A stretch of 64,000 nucleotides of DNA from Mesorhizobium sp. B4-1-4 (GTDB lineage: Bacteria > Pseudomonadota > Alphaproteobacteria > Rhizobiales > Rhizobiaceae), in assembly GCF_006439395.2 (NCBI RefSeq), contig NZ_CP083950.1:4126001-4190000 (forward strand), written 5' to 3'. Shown here piece after piece: positions 60,035 to 64,000 of this stretch. The notes beneath the pieces are model-generated. The model worked only from the letters and a program-made list of their open reading frames with translations, made no database searches and was not told the origin of the DNA. The first letter of the stretch is position 1. Every line of letters begins with the position of its first letter. The position numbers were made by a program, and so were the translations under genes.

Positions 60035-60807
60035 GCCTGCTCGCGGTCTCCAATCTCTCCAAGATCTACCGACGAGGCGGCAAGGCGATAGCCGCTGTCG
60101 ACGACGTTTCCTTTCACATCGGCCCGGGCGAAACGCTGGCGCTGGCCGGCCCCTCCGGCAGCGGCAAATCGACGATCGCACGGCTCGTGCTGCGCCTGAT
60201 CGAGCCGGACGCCGGGCGCATTGAATTTGAGGGCAGCGATTTCCTGGCCCTGCGCGGCGCAGCGCTCAGGGCACGCCGCGCGCGCCTGCAGATGGTATTC
60301 CAGGATCCGCTGGCCGCCCTCAATCCGCGCGCCACGGTGGCTCGCGTTCTCGACGATCCCTTGCGTATCCATGGCGTCGCGTCGCGCGCCGAGCGTCCGC
60401 GCCGTATCGCCGTCTTGCTCGAGCGCGTCGGGCTGGCGGCCGATCTCGCGCCGCGCGCCATACACGAAATCTCCGGCGGCCAGCGACAGCGTGTGGCCAT
60501 CGCCCGGGCCATCGCTATGAAGCCGTCGCTGATCGTGCTCGACGAGGCGGTGTCGGCACTCGACGTCTCGGTGCGCGGCCAGATCCTCGACCTTCTGCTC
60601 GACCTGCAACGCCAGGACCAGATCGCCTATCTCTTCATTTCACATGATCTCGGCGTCGCCCGCGCGGTCGCCCACCGTGTCATCCTTCTCGACGCCGGGC
60701 GGATTGCCGAGAGCGGCGATGCCCGTGCCGTCATTGACGCACCCCGATCGGCCATTGGCAGGGCGCTGGTGGCTGCTGCGCCTAGATTGAACAGAAGTAA
60801 CCCATGA
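60031..60807 (+). CDS. Peptide ABC transporter ATPase (DppF type)
   Basis: Protein of 258 residues with Walker A GPSGSGKST, Q-loop MVFQDPLAALNPRAT, signature ISGGQRQRVAIARAI, Walker B LIVLDEAVSALD (Ala in place of Pro in the DEP motif) and H-loop ISHDLGVARAV. The ATG overlaps the DppD-type stop by 4 bases. Last gene of the peptide importer. The DEA motif is also seen in its partner ATPase (DEATSALD), so the pair shares this feature. Confidence 0.92.
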   Translation: MSLLAVSNLSKIYRRGGKAIAAVDDVSFHIGPGETLALAGPSGSGKSTIARLVLRLIEPDAGRIEFEGSDFLALRGAALRARRARLQMVFQDPLAALNPRATVARVLDDPLRIHGVASRAERPRRIAVLLERVGLAADLAPRAIHEISGGQRQRVAIARAIAMKPSLIVLDEAVSALDVSVRGQILDLLLDLQRQDQIAYLFISHDLGVARAVAHRVILLDAGRIAESGDARAVIDAPRSAIGRALVAAAPRLNRSNP

Positions 60808-61225
60808 TCCCGTCTTCGAACAGGATGTGACAAGAGCCCGGCCGCCCATGCCTGCGTGCTGTGCCGGTCTTTGCCAAATGGACCTTCGACAGGCGGCATC
60901 CATGCCGTCTTTCCGCCCGCCCGGTTCCGGCGCCAAGGTACGCGCCTTCGTTGAACCTGCTGGCCGCTGCCGAGAAGAAACGGGGCCCGCCGCATTGAAG
61001 CGGCGTGAAGTCGCCGCGTACGAGATTGTTAGCGAAAGCTTACATTTGGGAAGGCTCTTGCCCATCAAGGCGCTCCGGTTCTGCTTTCCCCTCATTGGTG
61101 ACCATCATCGGCTCCCAGATCAAACCGGCCGCCGGCTTGGTGCCATGCCATGCGGGCTATTTGATTTGGCTTTGGGGGTTCGATTGCCAGCGTTGATCCG
61201 GTTGCGGGGGCCAGGTCGGCATAGC
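60808..61225. other. Intergenic region without a supported gene
   Basis: About 420 bases between the peptide importer and the rRNA operon terminator. Open frames in it have atypical composition and no recognisable domain, so nothing is called. It may hold the end of the importer transcript. Confidence 0.5.
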
Positions 61226-61261
61226 AAAACGGCCCGCTGGTTTGAACCAAGCGGGCCGTTT
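61226..61261 (-). terminator. Terminator of the rRNA operon
   Basis: On the minus strand AACGGCCCGCT pairs with AGCGGGCCGTT around a loop with a further short GGTT/AACC pairing, followed by TTTTGC. It is six bases beyond the 3' end of tRNA-fMet, the expected place for the rrn terminator. Confidence 0.85.
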
Positions 61262-61267
61262 ATGATT

Positions 61268-61344
<77 letters not shown>

Positions 61345-61577
61345 TCAACGCTGAGCAAGCGTTTGCTTGCGTAGTCTGCGATCGCCTGGGCGATTGCGTT
61401 ACCTGACGATTGCGTTTTGCAATTGCCTTTTTTGGTTTTGCCAATGGAAAGGGCCGCGTTAGCGGCCCGAGGTTTCCCGTTGGCGGGCCATGTTCAGAGA
61501 AGATTTCCACACATTGATCCAAAAATCATTTTTGATTTTTGGAAAGCACGATGTGCGGATCAAACGTGCGTTTAGCA

Positions 61578-61695
61578 GACCTGGCAGCGACCTACTCTCC
61601 CGCGTCTTGAGACGAAGTACCATCAGCGCTGGAGCGTTTCACGGCCGAGTTCGGAATGGGATCGGGTGCAGCCGCTCCGCCATAACCACCAGGTC
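61578..61695 (-). rRNA. rrf: 5S ribosomal RNA
   Basis: A 118-base 5S gene on the minus strand starting GACCTGGTGGTTATGGCGG and ending with the complementary CGCTGCCAGGTC. Internal CCCGATCCCATTCCGAACTC is the conserved loop. A spacer of 233 bases separates it from tRNA-fMet, with no gene seen. Confidence 0.96.
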
Positions 61696-61964
61696 GGCAA
61701 AACGCACGTTATTCGAGAAGCTGGGTTAGGGGATTAGGCAGCAGGGAATAGTGAGTAGGAGATACCTGCTCGCCATCCGGCTGTGCCGTTGCCTGTCTTT
61801 CCGTGCCAAGGCGATGCTTTTGCAGGTTGCTTCGGGCAAAGCCCGCAAGCGCGACTGCGCGTCGCCGGTTTTCCGGCGCCCTCGCGGAGCATAGGCCCCA
61901 GAGGGGCCGCTCATGCGTGAGCGCTGGTAAGACCATCTGACTATGTCAGATGGGCATAAGGAAT
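61696..61964 (-). other. 23S-5S internal transcribed spacer
   Basis: About 269 bases with no tRNA. A 9-bp hairpin CCATCTGAC/GTCAGATGG (61933-61953) lies just 3' of 23S and could be part of an RNase III processing stem. Confidence 0.7.

Positions 61965-64000
<2,036 letters not shown>

Overview
The window looks like a chromosomal segment of a Mesorhizobium-type alphaproteobacterium (order Hyphomicrobiales). The evidence is high GC coding sequence, a dense run of sugar, phosphonate and peptide ABC transporters, a C-P lyase operon with fosX embedded in it (an arrangement known from Mesorhizobium loti), several families of GC-rich palindromic intergenic repeats, and an rRNA operon ending 23S-5S-tRNA-fMet. 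No insertion sequence, prophage, CRISPR array or plasmid function was seen. About 60 protein genes are supported; two are frameshifted as read here.

Layout. 1-4520 (-): a family 1 sugar ABC importer followed by a truncated TIM-barrel epimerase, with a divergent LacI regulator (4933-5976) and two mirror-image operators. 5989-7416 (-): 6-phosphogluconate dehydrogenase. 7597-10837 (-): a copper-handling cluster (DUF2946-like, PCuAC, YcnI, frameshifted CopC-CopD). 10995-19850: a sugar or sugar-acid module with a double-winged-helix FCD regulator, UxaA-type dehydratase, aldo/keto reductase, Rbs-type importer and zinc alcohol dehydrogenase. 20118-32207: the phosphonate locus, phnF divergent from phnG-H-I-fosX-J-K-L-acetyltransferase-2H phosphoesterase-phnC-D-E-E2. 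phnM, phnN and phnP are absent from the window.

32434-40038: a sugar interconversion island with three TIM-barrel epimerase-type proteins, a Gfo/Idh/MocA dehydrogenase, an enolase-superfamily dehydratase, an FCD GntR regulator and a D-2-hydroxyacid dehydrogenase. 40063-44338: amidase, a frameshifted GFA-family gene, an MFS exporter and a divergent AraC regulator. 44375-50024 (-): a second family 1 sugar importer with two ATPases and a small membrane protein. 50383-53673: a TetR regulator divergent from a Tm-1-like / PEP-hydrolase-like / cupin operon. 53880-60807: an M24 peptidase divergent from a five-gene Dpp/Opp-type importer whose first ATPase gene carries an in-frame palindromic repeat. 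61226-64000 (-): the 3' part of 23S rRNA, 5S rRNA, tRNA-fMet and a terminator.

The overall theme is scavenging: sugars and sugar acids, phosphonates as a phosphorus source, and peptides. Two patterns cut across the modules. A TGGTN3ACCA palindrome, the type bound by FCD-family GntR proteins, lies upstream of three separate operons. A strong stem-loop follows each of the five solute-binding-protein genes, just before the next transporter gene.
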